17,252 bases of DNA from Bryobacterales bacterium (lineage in GTDB: Bacteria; Acidobacteriota; Terriglobia; Bryobacterales; Bryobacteraceae). Made by a program: the position numbers and the translations under genes. The notes below the pieces were generated by a model. That model worked only from the letters and a program-made list of their open reading frames with translations, made no database searches and was not told where the DNA came from. The stretch spans positions 1 to 17,252 of the forward strand of contig PLMF01000367.1 in the NCBI GenBank assembly GCA_003142355.1, given 5' to 3'. Shown piece after piece: positions 1 to 8,200 of the stretch; position 1 is the stretch's first letter, and each line of letters starts with the position of its first letter.

Positions 1-138
1 GCCGCGCTGGTGGTGGAAGATTCGGAAGCCGGCATGGCCAGCGGACGGGCCGCCGGGTTCGAGGTGCTGGCAGTGGAAGGGCCCGCCGATGTCCGGGAAC
101 GGGTGCTCGGCAGGCTCTCGAAGGGGGTATTGACATGA
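1..138 (+). CDS. HAD-superfamily hydrolase, C-terminal end (beta-phosphoglucomutase-like)
   Basis: Only the last 45 residues and the stop are inside the window; the gene begins upstream. The visible peptide opens with ALVVEDSEAGMASGRAAGF. This is the classic HAD motif IV region, in which the acidic pair of the ED-S-x-x-G segment helps hold the catalytic Mg2+. The following AAG-F-x-V-L-A-V stretch is typical of the beta-phosphoglucomutase/phosphatase subgroup. Such enzymes act in the cytoplasm on sugar phosphates or similar small phosphorylated compounds; the substrate cannot be read from this fragment. The stop TGA (136-138) overlaps the next start ATG (135-137) in an ATGA arrangement, so the two genes are probably translationally coupled. 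Confidence 0.75.
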   Translation, partial: AALVVEDSEAGMASGRAAGFEVLAVEGPADVRERVLGRLSKGVLT

Positions 139-1109
139 GCCGAAACCGGCGTGAAAAACACGCGCAGCGCACAGGGCCGCCGGCGCGGGATGGTGCGCCG
201 TATCGCGGCCCCGAGCATCCGTTCGCGGCCGAGCGGGCACTCCGCGAGGTTCAGGCTCTATTGGAGGGCCAGCATTTCGAGAGCATCGACGAGGCTAATG
301 CGCGACTGGCGGAGATCACCGCCGGCGGCCGGCTTTCTCAATTAGCGGGGGCCTGGAAGCGGGACGACCCCAAGTGGCGCGCCCAAGAACTTGCCTACGA
401 TGCCCTGGAGACGGACAGTCTGGAAGAAGCCCTCCGGCTTGTGAATGAAGCACAAAAGCTGGACCCGGATTGCACCGATGCGCAGCGTCTGATGGTCTCG
501 ATTCTTCCCGCGTCTCCGGAGAACAAGCTCGATCTAATGCGGGAGGTTGTCGAAAGAGCGGAGCATAACTTGGGCGAGGCATTTTTCCAGGAGCACATGG
601 GCCACTTCTGGGGAACCATATCCACGCGGCCCTACATGCGGGCCAAGCAGCATCTCGGTGAATTGCTGGTGGAAACGAGACGGTTAGCGGAGGCCGCCGG
701 CGTTTTCGAGCGGTTGTTGGAACTCAATCCCACCGACAATCAGGGCATGCGCTATCCGCTCCTGGCGCTGTACCTGGCCGCCCAGCAGGCGGAGAATGCC
801 GGCCATCTCATGTCGCGCTTCCCGGGCGAAGAGAAGTTCCTGGCTTCCTTCGCATGGGCGCGGGTCCTGGAGCGCTGGCTATCCGGAAAGCTGGACGAGA
901 CCGCAGCGGCCCTGGCGCGGGCCCGCAAGGTCAATCCGTTCGCCGAGCGGTACATCTCCGGCATGTGTCGGCTTCCGGCTGAGACGCCGGAGTACTTCAA
1001 GCCGGGCGATGAGACGGAAGCCCAGGTGTGCGCGCGGGAACTCTCCCTGGCGTGGGAACGCAACCCCGCTTTCCGCGAATGGCTGCGCGCGCAGTGTAAT
1101 CTGAAATAA
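135..1109 (+). CDS. ST7-like tetratricopeptide-type helical repeat protein
   Basis: A 324-residue protein with no signal peptide and no membrane segment, so probably cytoplasmic. The first 30 residues are basic and look disordered. The rest is helical. The recognisable core is residues 158-214, with FWGTISTRPYMRAKQHLGE leading into a TPR-like pair and then LNPTDNQGMRYPLLALYL. This layout resembles the ST7 family (named after the human suppressor of tumorigenicity 7), whose bacterial members are uncharacterised TPR-like proteins, presumably scaffolds. The near C-terminal PGDETEAQVCARELSLAW also fits that family. The start is chosen because it overlaps the upstream stop. The gene ends 10 bases before the ABC exporter start, so both are likely co-transcribed. 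The family match is from memory of motifs; the function is unknown. Confidence 0.7.
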   Translation: MSRNRREKHAQRTGPPARDGAPYRGPEHPFAAERALREVQALLEGQHFESIDEANARLAEITAGGRLSQLAGAWKRDDPKWRAQELAYDALETDSLEEALRLVNEAQKLDPDCTDAQRLMVSILPASPENKLDLMREVVERAEHNLGEAFFQEHMGHFWGTISTRPYMRAKQHLGELLVETRRLAEAAGVFERLLELNPTDNQGMRYPLLALYLAAQQAENAGHLMSRFPGEEKFLASFAWARVLERWLSGKLDETAAALARARKVNPFAERYISGMCRLPAETPEYFKPGDETEAQVCARELSLAWERNPAFREWLRAQCNLK

Positions 1110-1119
1110 GAGGTATCTG

Positions 1120-3012
1120 GTGGCGCCATCCAAACCGAAGGGGGAAAGTTCGAAGCACCTCCGCAGCGTGCTTCCTTTGTTGAAGGAACTGGTGCGCCCG
1201 CGCCGCGGCAAGCTCGCGTTGGGCTTCCTGCTGATGCTGATCAACCGCCCCGCCGGCCTGGTTCTGCCTGGTTCCACCAAGTTCCTGGTGGATAGCGTCG
1301 TCATGAAGCACCAGACCGGGATGTTGCAGCCGCTGGTTCTGCTGGTGCTCGCGGCCACCATCGTTCAGGGCGTCACCTCCTTCATCCTCACCCAGTTGCT
1401 TTCGAAAGAGGCGCAACGCCTGATCGCGGAATTGCGGCGCAAGGTGCAGGAACACGTGGGCCGCCTGCCGGTGGCGTACTACGATTCCAACAAGACCGGC
1501 GTGCTGGTTTCCCGCATCATGACCGACGTGGAGGGCGTGCGCAATCTCATCGGCACGGGCCTGATCGAATTCGTCGGCGGGATTCTGACGGCATTGATCG
1601 CCCTGGTCCTGCTGCTGCGCATCAGCCCGCTGCTCACGGGGCTGGCCGTGCTGTTTATCGCGACGTTCGCGCTGGTGCTGCGCCAGGCGTTCGGGCGCAT
1701 CCGGCCGATCTTCCGCGAGCGCGGCAAGATCAACGCCGAGGTCACCGGGAGGCTCACCGAGTCGCTGGCCGGCGTGCGCGTGGTGAAGGGATATCACGCC
1801 GAGGCCCAGGAGGCGGGCGTCTTCGGGGCCGGTGTCAAGCGCCTGCTCGATAATGTGCTGCGCAGCCTGACCGCCATCTCGCTGATGAGCCTTTCCGCCA
1901 CCGTGCTGATGGGGTTGGTGGGCGCCACCGTGATGTACCTGGGGGCGCGCCAGATCCTCGCCGGAACCCTGACCCTGGGCGGTTTCATGGCTTTCACCGC
2001 CTACCTGGCGTTCCTGGTGGCGCCCATGTTCCAGGTGGTGGGGATCGGCACGCAGATAACCGAGGCGCTGGCGGGCCTCGACCGCACGCAGGAAGTGCTG
2101 CACGAAAAGCCCGAAGACGAGGACGCGCGGCGCACCGAGGCCATCGGCGCGATCCAGGGCTACGTGTCTTTCGAGCACGTGACCTTCGAGTACGACCCCG
2201 CCAAACCGGTGCTACACGACGTCAGCTTCGACTCGCCGCCCGGAACGGTGACCGCGCTGGTAGGACCGTCGGGATCGGGGAAATCGACCATCATCAGCCT
2301 CATCGCGGCCTTTCACGAGCCGACGCAGGGCGCGGTTCGCGTGGATGGAACGGACCTTTCCGCGGTCCGGCTGGATGCCTACCGCACGCAGCTTGGCGTG
2401 GTGCTCCAGGACACGTTCCTCTTCGACGGAACCATTCGCGAGAACGTGGCCTTCGCGCGGCCGGGCTCGAGCGAAGAGCAGGTGCTGGCGGCCTGTCGCA
2501 TCGCGCGCGTGGACGAGTTCGCCGAAAAGCTCGAGAAAAAGTACGAGACCATCGTCGGCGAGCGCGGCGTGAAGCTCTCCGGCGGCCAGCGGCAGCGCGT
2601 CTCGATCGCGCGCGCGATCCTGGCGGACCCGCGGATTCTGATCCTGGACGAGGCCACCTCGAGCCTGGACTCGGAATCGGAGTCGGCGATTCAAGAGGGC
2701 CTGGCGTACCTCATGAAGGGCCGGACGACGTTTGTGATTGCGCACCGGCTCTCGACGATTCGCCGCGCGGACCAGATCCTCGTGGTGGAAGAGGGCCGGA
2801 TCGTGGAGCGCGGGACGCACGAGTCGCTCTACGCGGCGCGCGGCCGCTACTACGATCTGTACACGCGCCAGCACGGCATCGACGCCAACCTGTTCCTGGC
2901 GCCCGGCGAGGGCGGCAAGGAGCCGGAAGCGGAGGAGAAGCCGCGGATGCCGGCCGGCGTGGGCGGGGCTCCGCCGACCGCCGCCTCGCTGCTGCGCGGG
3001 GGGATTGCGTAA
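1120..3012 (+). CDS. ABC transporter, fused permease/ATPase exporter (MsbA/lipid A exporter type)
   Basis: A 630-residue half-transporter that would act as a dimer in the inner membrane, exporting a lipid, peptide or drug. The N-terminal half carries about six hydrophobic segments (roughly 31-55, 68-92, 148-168, 170-188, 250-275, 283-305). The ATPase half has every expected motif: Walker A GPSGSGKST (382-390), Q-loop Gln430, signature LSGGQ (486-490), Walker B ILILDE (506-511), D-loop SSLD (514-517) and switch His542. The GTG start is supported by AAGAGG at 1108-1113, six bases upstream. A proline-, glycine- and glutamate-rich tail of about 35 residues follows the nucleotide-binding domain. 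A diverged copy of the 3' end of this gene is found again at 8059, so a second paralogue once lay nearby. The substrate cannot be told from the sequence. Confidence 0.93.
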   Translation: MAPSKPKGESSKHLRSVLPLLKELVRPRRGKLALGFLLMLINRPAGLVLPGSTKFLVDSVVMKHQTGMLQPLVLLVLAATIVQGVTSFILTQLLSKEAQRLIAELRRKVQEHVGRLPVAYYDSNKTGVLVSRIMTDVEGVRNLIGTGLIEFVGGILTALIALVLLLRISPLLTGLAVLFIATFALVLRQAFGRIRPIFRERGKINAEVTGRLTESLAGVRVVKGYHAEAQEAGVFGAGVKRLLDNVLRSLTAISLMSLSATVLMGLVGATVMYLGARQILAGTLTLGGFMAFTAYLAFLVAPMFQVVGIGTQITEALAGLDRTQEVLHEKPEDEDARRTEAIGAIQGYVSFEHVTFEYDPAKPVLHDVSFDSPPGTVTALVGPSGSGKSTIISLIAAFHEPTQGAVRVDGTDLSAVRLDAYRTQLGVVLQDTFLFDGTIRENVAFARPGSSEEQVLAACRIARVDEFAEKLEKKYETIVGERGVKLSGGQRQRVSIARAILADPRILILDEATSSLDSESESAIQEGLAYLMKGRTTFVIAHRLSTIRRADQILVVEEGRIVERGTHESLYAARGRYYDLYTRQHGIDANLFLAPGEGGKEPEAEEKPRMPAGVGGAPPTAASLLRGGIA

Positions 3013-3289
3013 GGAAGCGGGGCGGACTCGCTCCGGCATGACGTCGCTGCTGAATCGCCGGTGCAGTGGGCTTCCGGCCAAGCGTCCAAGTGGCCGCGCT
3101 CGTTTCCTTCGGCTGACGTGAGCGGCGTTTCACGGGAGGAATCGGAAATAGCTCTCCGACTCATTACAGGATACTGGCCGGTCTTGGAGCACCAAGGGAA
3201 GGTTCACCTCGGCGCGAGGCGTGTATTGCTTCCGGTTGGCTCAGTGGAACCTCAAAGCGTGCCCCGCCAAAGTTGCGCGCGCGTAGATT
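3013..3289. other. Convergent intergenic region, possible small coding remnant
   Basis: This gap lies between the 3' ends of the exporter (plus strand) and the NACHT gene (minus strand). I see no convincing hairpin-plus-T-run terminator and no RNA gene. In one plus-strand frame the bases around 3220-3252 encode VLLPVGSVEPQ. This resembles the N-terminal VLPVGSxEPHG motif of creatininase-family amidohydrolases, but the similarity stops immediately afterwards and the frame then runs antisense into the NACHT gene. It may be a gene fragment or chance. Confidence 0.35.
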
Positions 3290-6200
3290 CTACGCTCCCG
3301 CCCGCTCAGTCGCGAGAAGATCAGCAGCCAAATCCGCAATTGCCCAGTGCTTGTGGTCAATCATTCCGCAGAGTGCCTCCCGAAACTCGTCATCAGGCCA
3401 GAGAGGCAGTCCAAATAGCCGAACGCTCCCGAGGGCTTCGGAAAGTACTTTGTCGTCTTTCGAGAGTTTGCAGGTGCGCTTGACCAGCTTCAGCGCGTGT
3501 GCTCTCTCGTCGGGCGTAAGATACGGGGAGCAGGCGCTTAGAACCCGCACCCCTCGATCATCCAAGCTCGGCATCGCAAACACGCCCAAGCCTTTCTGCC
3601 TGAGCATGCTGGCAAGGGCGTTCCCATCCGCGTGAAGAATGGTGCTGATCTCCCCATTTGTAGGGGCCGGTCCACCCAGGAATATCTGTTGTGGGCGTTC
3701 GACCCCTGGGAGGCCGTCCTCCAGAAGCCACCGAACTGCCAGCGCCTCGCCCCCTGCGAGGGACGATTCCCGATTCTCGTAGCTGGACATGACTCTCGCC
3801 ATCAGCCACCTCGTACGGGCTCGGCGCCTCCCGAGCCAGAGCCGAACGGCCTCTCGAATGCGAGCACGACTCTCCAATGGAGGGTCATCGAGTAAACAAA
3901 GGAGCGCGGACCTGCTGACTTGAGCGAGGGGAGACCACAGCTTAGCAAGCACCTCATCAAGCGTAGAGACCTCGGACCGGAACATCACGTAAAGCAGCGG
4001 CAAAAGCAATGCCTGGTCGTTGCCCGTGCCCATATTGAGACCGCGATTGAGATCGCTTCGAATTTCGCCGATTTCTTCCGGCGAGCAAACTGAAGCGAGG
4101 CACCTAGCTACTGCTAGACGGTTGCTTTGCAGCCGAAACAGCCCTGGACCTAAATCGCCGTAGTCCTCTGCGAAGAACCGGCGGCTTCGAACTGTCAGGT
4201 CAGTTAGTATCTTCCAGAAATGCGCGCGGACGGTTTCTCGCTCTCCCGGCAGCAGAAGCCGTGTCACAGACGTTCCGAGTCCAGCAAACCCAGTCATCGC
4301 ATCGGCTGAAACGCGACTGAACATGTAAAGTACCTGCCTCTCGGGTCCGTCCTCAGCCAACTCATACGCTCCACACATTCCCTCAGCAAGGCTCATGAAC
4401 GCGGCAACAGCGGCCTTCCTCGCGCTCTCACCAAGAACACCGGCCTCATGCAAAGTTATCGAGAGGGAGATCCCGCGCACTTGCAGATCGAGCATCGTCG
4501 ATTTCAGTGCGGCTACAAGTGCTTCGTTGACCGCTGGGGCACTGATCCCCCACCGCCGCCAAATCTGAACGACTCCCTGCAGAGCCGCGGTCTGAATGGC
4601 TGTGTCACTAACCCGAAGGCCCTCGCATTGCAAGCGTAGGAGACGGGTCGCGTCTTCTGCGTCGATAGCGGAGTTGCAAACCCAGTTTCCGTATCGCTCA
4701 AAAAACTGCGGTTGCGAGGCGAACCTCAGTAGATAACGCTGCAATTGGGGCAGAAGATCTAGAACCGGCTCGGAAGCAAATCGCACCTGATACAAAACCC
4801 GCAGCAACCGATCCGAAACATCTCGGCTAACTTCGATGGAGTCGACCATACACTGCGCAGCGAGACGAAGTCGTCTGCCGAAGCGATCCTCGGCCGGAGC
4901 GTCAATGAGGCGCGCTACGATGTCGGAACTCTGTCGCTTCATTGCCCCGTAGAGCGCAAAAACTTCGCTCCACCAACTCGTCATTCCGAAGGAAGTGTCC
5001 TCGGCGGCGACGTTCGTCGCCTCGAATGGGTCCAGTTGGTTGGCGAACAGGTACGCGGCAGCGTAAAACTCCTGGAATGTCAGATGACTGAAAACGTACC
5101 TCTCGGAGTAGCGTTCAACAGCCACGATCACACCGCTTCTGCTAACAAGCTTCTCAAAGAGGGAGTGCGGGTCAGCATCGTGGATATCGAACTTCAGTAG
5201 TAGACGCGAAACGATCGGCAGGATCTCTTGGCGGGTGGCCTCCTTGCGCCCGTACTGCGCCCCGATCCTGCCGGTGTGCAAGGCGAACGCTACTTCCTGC
5301 ATTATCGTCTCCTTGCGAGCCAGCGTGAGCTTCGTATCGTCTACAGGGATTCCTTTTTCGCGGTCCCACTGACCGAGTAACAGGTTGCTGCATTCTCTGT
5401 ACAGACTGAGCCGCTCCTCAGGCAAGGCCTTTTGAGAGTGAACAAAGCATATTATCGAGAGCAGCAAAGGGTTCGCTGCCAGAGCGTTCAGACTAGTGCT
5501 GCGCGACAACGCCTGCTGCAAATCACCGGCCCGATCCATGGCGCGACTCGCGCGATACTCGCGCTCGACGTTCGTGTCTCGGCTCCTCATCTGCAACGCG
5601 CGGTTCTCCTCAATGGCGGAGTACCAACTTCTGATGAATCGTACCGCCTGGGCCTCGCTGAGGTCCTCGACGTCGAAGAGTTTGAAAGAGCTGCCCACGC
5701 CGCCCCGCCATCCTGCGTAGCGGGAGGTTATGAGGAATTTATTGCCCGAATATTGAGACACGAGCCCCACGATCTCTCGGATCAACGCCTGAGACTGACT
5801 GTCTTCGGAGACCTCGTCTAGGCCATCGAACAGGAAGATACATTTTCTCGCCGCGATCATGCGCAGAAAGAACGCGGCATCGCACTTATCACGAACTCCC
5901 GAAGGCAGGATTTTCCGCCTGAAAGCTTCGACGATCAGGTTGCCAAGTACGTTTGGATCCGCTCCTTCGACGAACGCCGCAATTTTCCGAAGTGGGATCG
6001 GAATGGGCATCAGCCAACTCGTGGCCCCTAAACGGCGGCGCAATACACCTCTCCGCTTCAATCGCCGCTCACCGGCCTTTGCTTGGCCAAACGTCAGTGC
6101 AAGGAATTGAACGAGTGTGCTCTTCCCTGAACCCGGCTTACCGAGAATCGCAATATTGTCGGAAAGCAACAACTGACCGAGCTCCTTGGTGTCTTCCTCC

Positions 6201-7093
6201 GGAGGAGATGCCGCGCCGCGCTTCGACGTGATTGCGATCACAACAATTGCGAAAGCAGACGTCGCAATAAGGGCCAGCGGAGCGGCATCGTGGCGGGCGA
6301 CCCGCACTGCAATCGCAGCGAGGACCGCGCCTCCGAAGAGCGCCACGAAAACCGAAGCCATGGCTTTATCAGCCGCACCTGTGTCCTTATCGCGGAATAT
6401 AGCCACGCATGCGGCCGCTATCGTGGTCCAGATCAGACCAGCCCAGGCGTTTCCGAGAGTGTTAGCCGAACGGTTTTCAAAAGCGCTCCACGATGGCCAC
6501 AGGACTATGAAGGCGAACCCCACCAAGCCGAGTAGCACTTCGAAAACGCTGTAGCGGTCAGCCCAGCGACGAAGGCGCAGGAACCTGCGGCTCGGGAAGA
6601 GCTTTGGCGAGAAGACGGTGGCGCAGGCTGCACTCCCGTCGCGGGCCCCAGAGAGTCGGCCAACTCGAGATTTTAGGTGTGCTATGGCGGCCCTCAACGG
6701 CCTCAAGGCTTTCGTAAGCCGGCTTCGCGGCTGGGGAGCGCCGGGTGCCTCTGTGGGTCGCTCGGCTGGATGGATCTTCACAGATATGAATACCTGCTCA
6801 AGCTGGGGCTTTTCAGCCGCACCGACAATGCCCGTCAGATTGAGGTCTCGATTCTGCAAGATTACCCAGTTGAGGTACTCTCCGAGGGCTACCCTGCGCC
6901 GAAATCGGCTTGAGACCCGACCCAAGGCGCGAGTTCCGATGCTGCTCCCGGACTGGAATATCCAAGGAAGGCATTTCGTGAAGACGAAAGTCACAAATCC
7001 ACCGACCGTCAGGAGGGCAATTTCTTTGTGGCGGGCATACAAGCCCGCGGCTACTTCGCATATTCTGTCCCCGATCTCTAGTAGGGTCTGCAT
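3290..7093 (-). CDS. Transmembrane NACHT-domain STAND NTPase (bacterial NLR-like), candidate defence protein
   Basis: A 1267-residue protein. Residues 25-45 form a first hydrophobic segment. Residues 72-106 (LNWVILQNRDLNLTGI and onward) resemble the conserved element preceding NACHT domains in bacterial proteins. Four more hydrophobic segments follow (about 183-202, 213-233, 245-266, 271-289). The NACHT NTPase has Walker A GKPGSGKST (318-326), Walker B IFLFDGLDE (419-427), sensor ITSR (455-458), the NPLLLSII helix (541-548) and the winged-helix-like HLTFQEF (670-676). The remaining 550 or so residues look like HEAT-type helices and could sense a ligand. Known bacterial NACHT proteins of this plan defend against phage; that role is inferred here. 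The ATG at 7093 is preferred over a GTG at 7222 because the intervening peptide is Pro/Ala/Arg-rich and looks non-coding. Base composition differs from the exporter: 31 of 60 G/C at 4681-4740 against 46 of 60 at 2581-2640. Confidence 0.88.
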   Translation of the reverse strand: MQTLLEIGDRICEVAAGLYARHKEIALLTVGGFVTFVFTKCLPWIFQSGSSIGTRALGRVSSRFRRRVALGEYLNWVILQNRDLNLTGIVGAAEKPQLEQVFISVKIHPAERPTEAPGAPQPRSRLTKALRPLRAAIAHLKSRVGRLSGARDGSAACATVFSPKLFPSRRFLRLRRWADRYSVFEVLLGLVGFAFIVLWPSWSAFENRSANTLGNAWAGLIWTTIAAACVAIFRDKDTGAADKAMASVFVALFGGAVLAAIAVRVARHDAAPLALIATSAFAIVVIAITSKRGAASPPEEDTKELGQLLLSDNIAILGKPGSGKSTLVQFLALTFGQAKAGERRLKRRGVLRRRLGATSWLMPIPIPLRKIAAFVEGADPNVLGNLIVEAFRRKILPSGVRDKCDAAFFLRMIAARKCIFLFDGLDEVSEDSQSQALIREIVGLVSQYSGNKFLITSRYAGWRGGVGSSFKLFDVEDLSEAQAVRFIRSWYSAIEENRALQMRSRDTNVEREYRASRAMDRAGDLQQALSRSTSLNALAANPLLLSIICFVHSQKALPEERLSLYRECSNLLLGQWDREKGIPVDDTKLTLARKETIMQEVAFALHTGRIGAQYGRKEATRQEILPIVSRLLLKFDIHDADPHSLFEKLVSRSGVIVAVERYSERYVFSHLTFQEFYAAAYLFANQLDPFEATNVAAEDTSFGMTSWWSEVFALYGAMKRQSSDIVARLIDAPAEDRFGRRLRLAAQCMVDSIEVSRDVSDRLLRVLYQVRFASEPVLDLLPQLQRYLLRFASQPQFFERYGNWVCNSAIDAEDATRLLRLQCEGLRVSDTAIQTAALQGVVQIWRRWGISAPAVNEALVAALKSTMLDLQVRGISLSITLHEAGVLGESARKAAVAAFMSLAEGMCGAYELAEDGPERQVLYMFSRVSADAMTGFAGLGTSVTRLLLPGERETVRAHFWKILTDLTVRSRRFFAEDYGDLGPGLFRLQSNRLAVARCLASVCSPEEIGEIRSDLNRGLNMGTGNDQALLLPLLYVMFRSEVSTLDEVLAKLWSPLAQVSRSALLCLLDDPPLESRARIREAVRLWLGRRRARTRWLMARVMSSYENRESSLAGGEALAVRWLLEDGLPGVERPQQIFLGGPAPTNGEISTILHADGNALASMLRQKGLGVFAMPSLDDRGVRVLSACSPYLTPDERAHALKLVKRTCKLSKDDKVLSEALGSVRLFGLPLWPDDEFREALCGMIDHKHWAIADLAADLLATERAGA

Positions 7094-7432
7094 GTCATTC
7101 CGGGGCCACTGTAACACACCGCGTCGGGTTTGGGGACTGTTCGGGGGTGCGGGGCTCCGGGGCGCAGGCGCTGTTGCCGGTAAGCAGCGCCCGGACCAAC
7201 TACTCGCTGCGGTGAACCGCACCTAGATTGGTAGCAGGGTCATGCGAAGAGGCGGCGGCTCTGCGGAAACGCGAATCTGAGCGATCACTCCCGTGACGTC
7301 CCCTGTCGCGTCAACTGGACGGAAAACGCCTCTCGCTTCCTTATACCTGATACCTGAGTCGATCATGCGCGCCGACGGTAAGCCGCGTGCACCGCGAGGG
7401 CGCTCGCTGGTCGTGGGTTCCAACGCAACTCA
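7094..7432. other. Region upstream of the NACHT gene, no clear gene
   Basis: These 339 bases separate the NACHT start from the broken toxin gene, all on the minus strand, so any NACHT promoter should lie here. I see no clear -35/-10 pair or operator. The NACHT reading frame continues open upstream to a GTG at 7222 and, past a TAG at 7225-7223, through another 66 codons up to a TTG at 7423. That upstream peptide contains GVFRPVDATGDVTGVIAQIR and could be part of a small or decayed gene. I do not recognise it and no ribosome binding site supports it. Confidence 0.4.
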
Positions 7433-7737
7433 TCAGGGAAGGCGCTGGCGCCATTTGTCCGCGTCGCGAGAGGTATGAAACACGGCGTAGATCGTGACCG
7501 TCGCGTCCGACAACTCGTAGAACACGGCGTGTGGAAAGCGACGTATCAGGGAGCGCCGGTAGCCCTCGTGAACCACAGCGTACATCTCGGGCCGGCGCCG
7601 GATGCTTTCCAGACACGCATCGACCGAACTCAGGAACTCCTCACCCAGTCCGGCTCTCCGGCCTTCATACCAGAACAGAGGCAGGCTTCTGCAATGTCCA
7701 ACTCGGCTTCCGGAGCGATCACCAGCTCAACGGCCAT
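7433..7737 (-). pseudogene. ParE/RelE-family toxin, frameshifted
   Basis: This is the toxin partner of the antitoxin just upstream. Reading from the ATG at 7737, the frame gives MAVELVIAPEAELDIAEACL. It then leaves the family pattern near 7676 and stops after 35 codons. A different frame of the same strand continues the expected ParE/RelE sequence: WYEGRRAGLGEEFLSSVDAC, then YRRSLIRRFPHAVFYEL, then YAVFHTSRDADKWRQRLP and a TGA at 7435-7433. The joint length is 305 bases, two more than a multiple of three, so the break is a net +2 or -1 shift. Compared with the usual D-x-x-x-A-x-x-W-Y-E spacing, five bases (TGTTC, next to a similar CTCTG/TTCTG pair) look extra. ParE/RelE toxins act on gyrase or ribosome-bound mRNA. 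Unless this is an assembly error, no full toxin is made. Confidence 0.82.
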
Positions 7738-7945
7738 GGCGGGCACGCACCTTGCGCTTCACGTCTTCCCAGGACAGCCCCGAAGCCGGGTTCTTCAGTA
7801 GATTCGCTTTCCTCCGTGCCAGTTCCTGCTTTTGCCAGTCGTGGACTGGCACCGCCTCCGATGCGGCCGCAAGGTCGTCCCACAGATCTTCGACAAGTTG
7901 GAGCTTCTCGGAGGGGCTTAGATCAAAGATCGACGCTGAATTCAT
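7727..7945 (-). CDS. Addiction-module antitoxin (putative addiction module component family, TIGR02574-like)
   Basis: A 72-residue acidic protein beginning MNSASIFDLSPSEKLQLVED and followed by LWDDLAA. It ends with the SWEDVKRKVRARHGR tail typical of this family of small labile antitoxins, encoded next to ParE/RelE toxins. The N-terminal LSPSEKLQLVEDLWDDL helix is the family hallmark. The ATG at 7945 is preferred over an in-frame TTG at 7972 because GGAGG (7955-7951 on the minus strand) lies five bases upstream. Its stop overlaps the toxin ATG by 11 bases, the usual coupling in such modules. With the toxin frameshifted, this antitoxin appears orphaned; it could still neutralise a related toxin elsewhere. 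Confidence 0.85.
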   Translation of the reverse strand: MNSASIFDLSPSEKLQLVEDLWDDLAAASEAVPVHDWQKQELARRKANLLKNPASGLSWEDVKRKVRARHGR

Positions 7946-7950
7946 TCGGG

Positions 7951-7955
7951 CCTCC
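7951..7955 (-). promoter_or_regulatory. Ribosome binding site deciding the antitoxin start
   Basis: GGAGG on the minus strand, five bases before the ATG at 7945. It supports the 72-residue form of the addiction-module antitoxin over the longer TTG-started form. Confidence 0.7.
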
Positions 7956-8058
7956 ACTGCCAATTCTCTCAAGTTGCCTGGCCACTTGGACGTCGAACGC
8001 CCGTCGCTGACACGCGCAGGTCCAGCGATAGATCTCCCCTGTCGCCGAAGGGTTTAGG

Positions 8059-8199
8059 TTCCTGGCCCCCGGCGAGGGCGGCAAGGAACCGGAAGCGGAG
8101 GAGAAGCCGCGCACACCGGCCGGCGCGGGCGCGGCTGCTCCCACGGCGGCCTCACTGCTGCGCGGCGGGATGGCGGCGCGCTTAGCGGGACCTCTGTAG
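8059..8199 (+). pseudogene. 3' remnant of a second ABC exporter gene
   Basis: The first 117 bases match the last coding 117 bases of the exporter (2893-3009) without gaps. My hand count gives 102 of 117 identical bases and 34 of 39 identical residues. Shared peptides include FLAPGEGGKEPEAEEKP and TAASLLRGG. Eleven of the 15 differences are at third codon positions, so the copy diverged as a working gene before it was lost. The frame runs on through RLAGPL to a TAG at 8197-8199, a slightly longer tail than the intact gene. Upstream of 8059 no transmembrane or ATPase sequence remains, so this is a fragment. It ends two bases before the left repeat arm at 8201. It probably derives from a tandem paralogue of the intact exporter, now separated by the NACHT/antitoxin block. 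Confidence 0.85.
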
Positions 8200-8200
8200 C

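Noticed and set aside
997..2178. Long open frame (393 codons) on the minus strand across the ST7-like and ABC genes
   Set aside because: Rich in His, Gln, Arg and Asp with no domain; it is the antisense shadow of the well-supported exporter in GC-rich DNA.
3283..3293. Palindrome GTAGATTCTAC at the NACHT stop codon as a terminator
   Set aside because: The one-base centre leaves no loop and there is no T-run; it cannot act as a standard hairpin terminator.
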